This document shows positions 5,341 to 5,397 of a stretch of DNA of 5,397 bases, one piece after another; position 1 is the first letter of the stretch, and each line of letters starts with the position of its first letter. Below the pieces are notes generated by a model. The model saw only the letters and a list, made by a program, of their open reading frames with translations. It did not search any database and was not told the origin of the DNA. Made by a program: the position numbers and the translations under genes. Source of the stretch: an uncultured Lachnospiraceae bacterium (GTDB taxonomy: Bacteria; Bacillota; Clostridia; Lachnospirales; Lachnospiraceae); assembly GCA_947653315.1 (NCBI GenBank), contig CANTGP010000230.1, positions 1-5,397 on the forward strand, read 5' to 3'.

Positions 5341-5397
5341 TCACTTTTCTCGCAAATAACCTTCTTTTTTAGGTACATATTTTTCCATTGCTTGATG
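5341..5397 (-). CDS. C-terminal end of an unidentified upstream gene of the cluster (partial)
   Basis: On the minus strand the frame entering at the right edge reads 18 residues, HQAMEKYVPKKEGYLREK, then TGA at 5343-5341. The charged, lysine-rich tail followed 4 bases later by the GGAGG of the Hpt gene looks like the end of a preceding gene in the same transcript. The piece is too short to assign a family; a further signalling protein would fit the context but nothing in the sequence shows this. It may also be a chance open frame. Confidence 0.4.
   Translation of the reverse strand, partial: HQAMEKYVPKKEGYLREK

Overview
The window looks like part of a chromosome from a Gram-positive anaerobe of the Clostridia, probably Lachnospiraceae-like. 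The reasons are the style of the hybrid kinase (signalling helix followed by SEFLSNMSHDIRTPMNAIIG, then two receiver domains), the clostridial variant of Lgt, strong GGAGG-type ribosome binding sites, and a GC content near 50% over most of the window. The genus is an inference; no rRNA or other marker gene is present.

Layout. The left end (about 1-396, plus strand) holds two broken genes joined together. The first ~54 bases read in frame 2 as an internal piece of an ApbE-type FMN transferase. From about base 52 onward frame 1 reads as the C-terminal two thirds of a GNAT acetyltransferase. The GC content drops sharply at the joint (31 of 54 bases before it, 22 of 69 after it). A perfect hairpin at 392-418 then separates this remnant from the convergent genes on the minus strand and contains the stop codons of both neighbours.

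The rest (414-5397) is one tightly packed minus-strand cluster. In transcription order it holds: the last 18 residues of an unidentified protein; a stand-alone Hpt phosphotransfer protein; a receiver-HD-GYP response regulator (a predicted cyclic-di-GMP phosphodiesterase of the RpfG type); a large membrane-bound hybrid histidine kinase with a Cache-like sensor and two receivers; and lgt, the prolipoprotein diacylglyceryl transferase. Gaps are 12-35 nt between the signalling genes, and the kinase stop codon (TGA) overlaps a possible lgt start as ATGA. The preferred lgt start is 66 nt further on, after a strong hairpin.

How the genes may work together: the kinase, Hpt protein and HD-GYP regulator supply every step of a His-Asp-His-Asp phosphorelay (His367, Asp657/Asp796, Hpt His61, regulator Asp55). 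A signal sensed outside the cell could thereby control breakdown of cyclic-di-GMP. Lgt is a housekeeping membrane enzyme and probably only shares the transcript. I found no clearly new biological system. The most notable points are the chimeric joint at the left end, the self-contained phosphorelay operon and the two hairpins at gene borders. No gene-free stretch longer than 300 bases exists, and I saw no tRNA, rRNA, CRISPR array, insertion sequence or origin.
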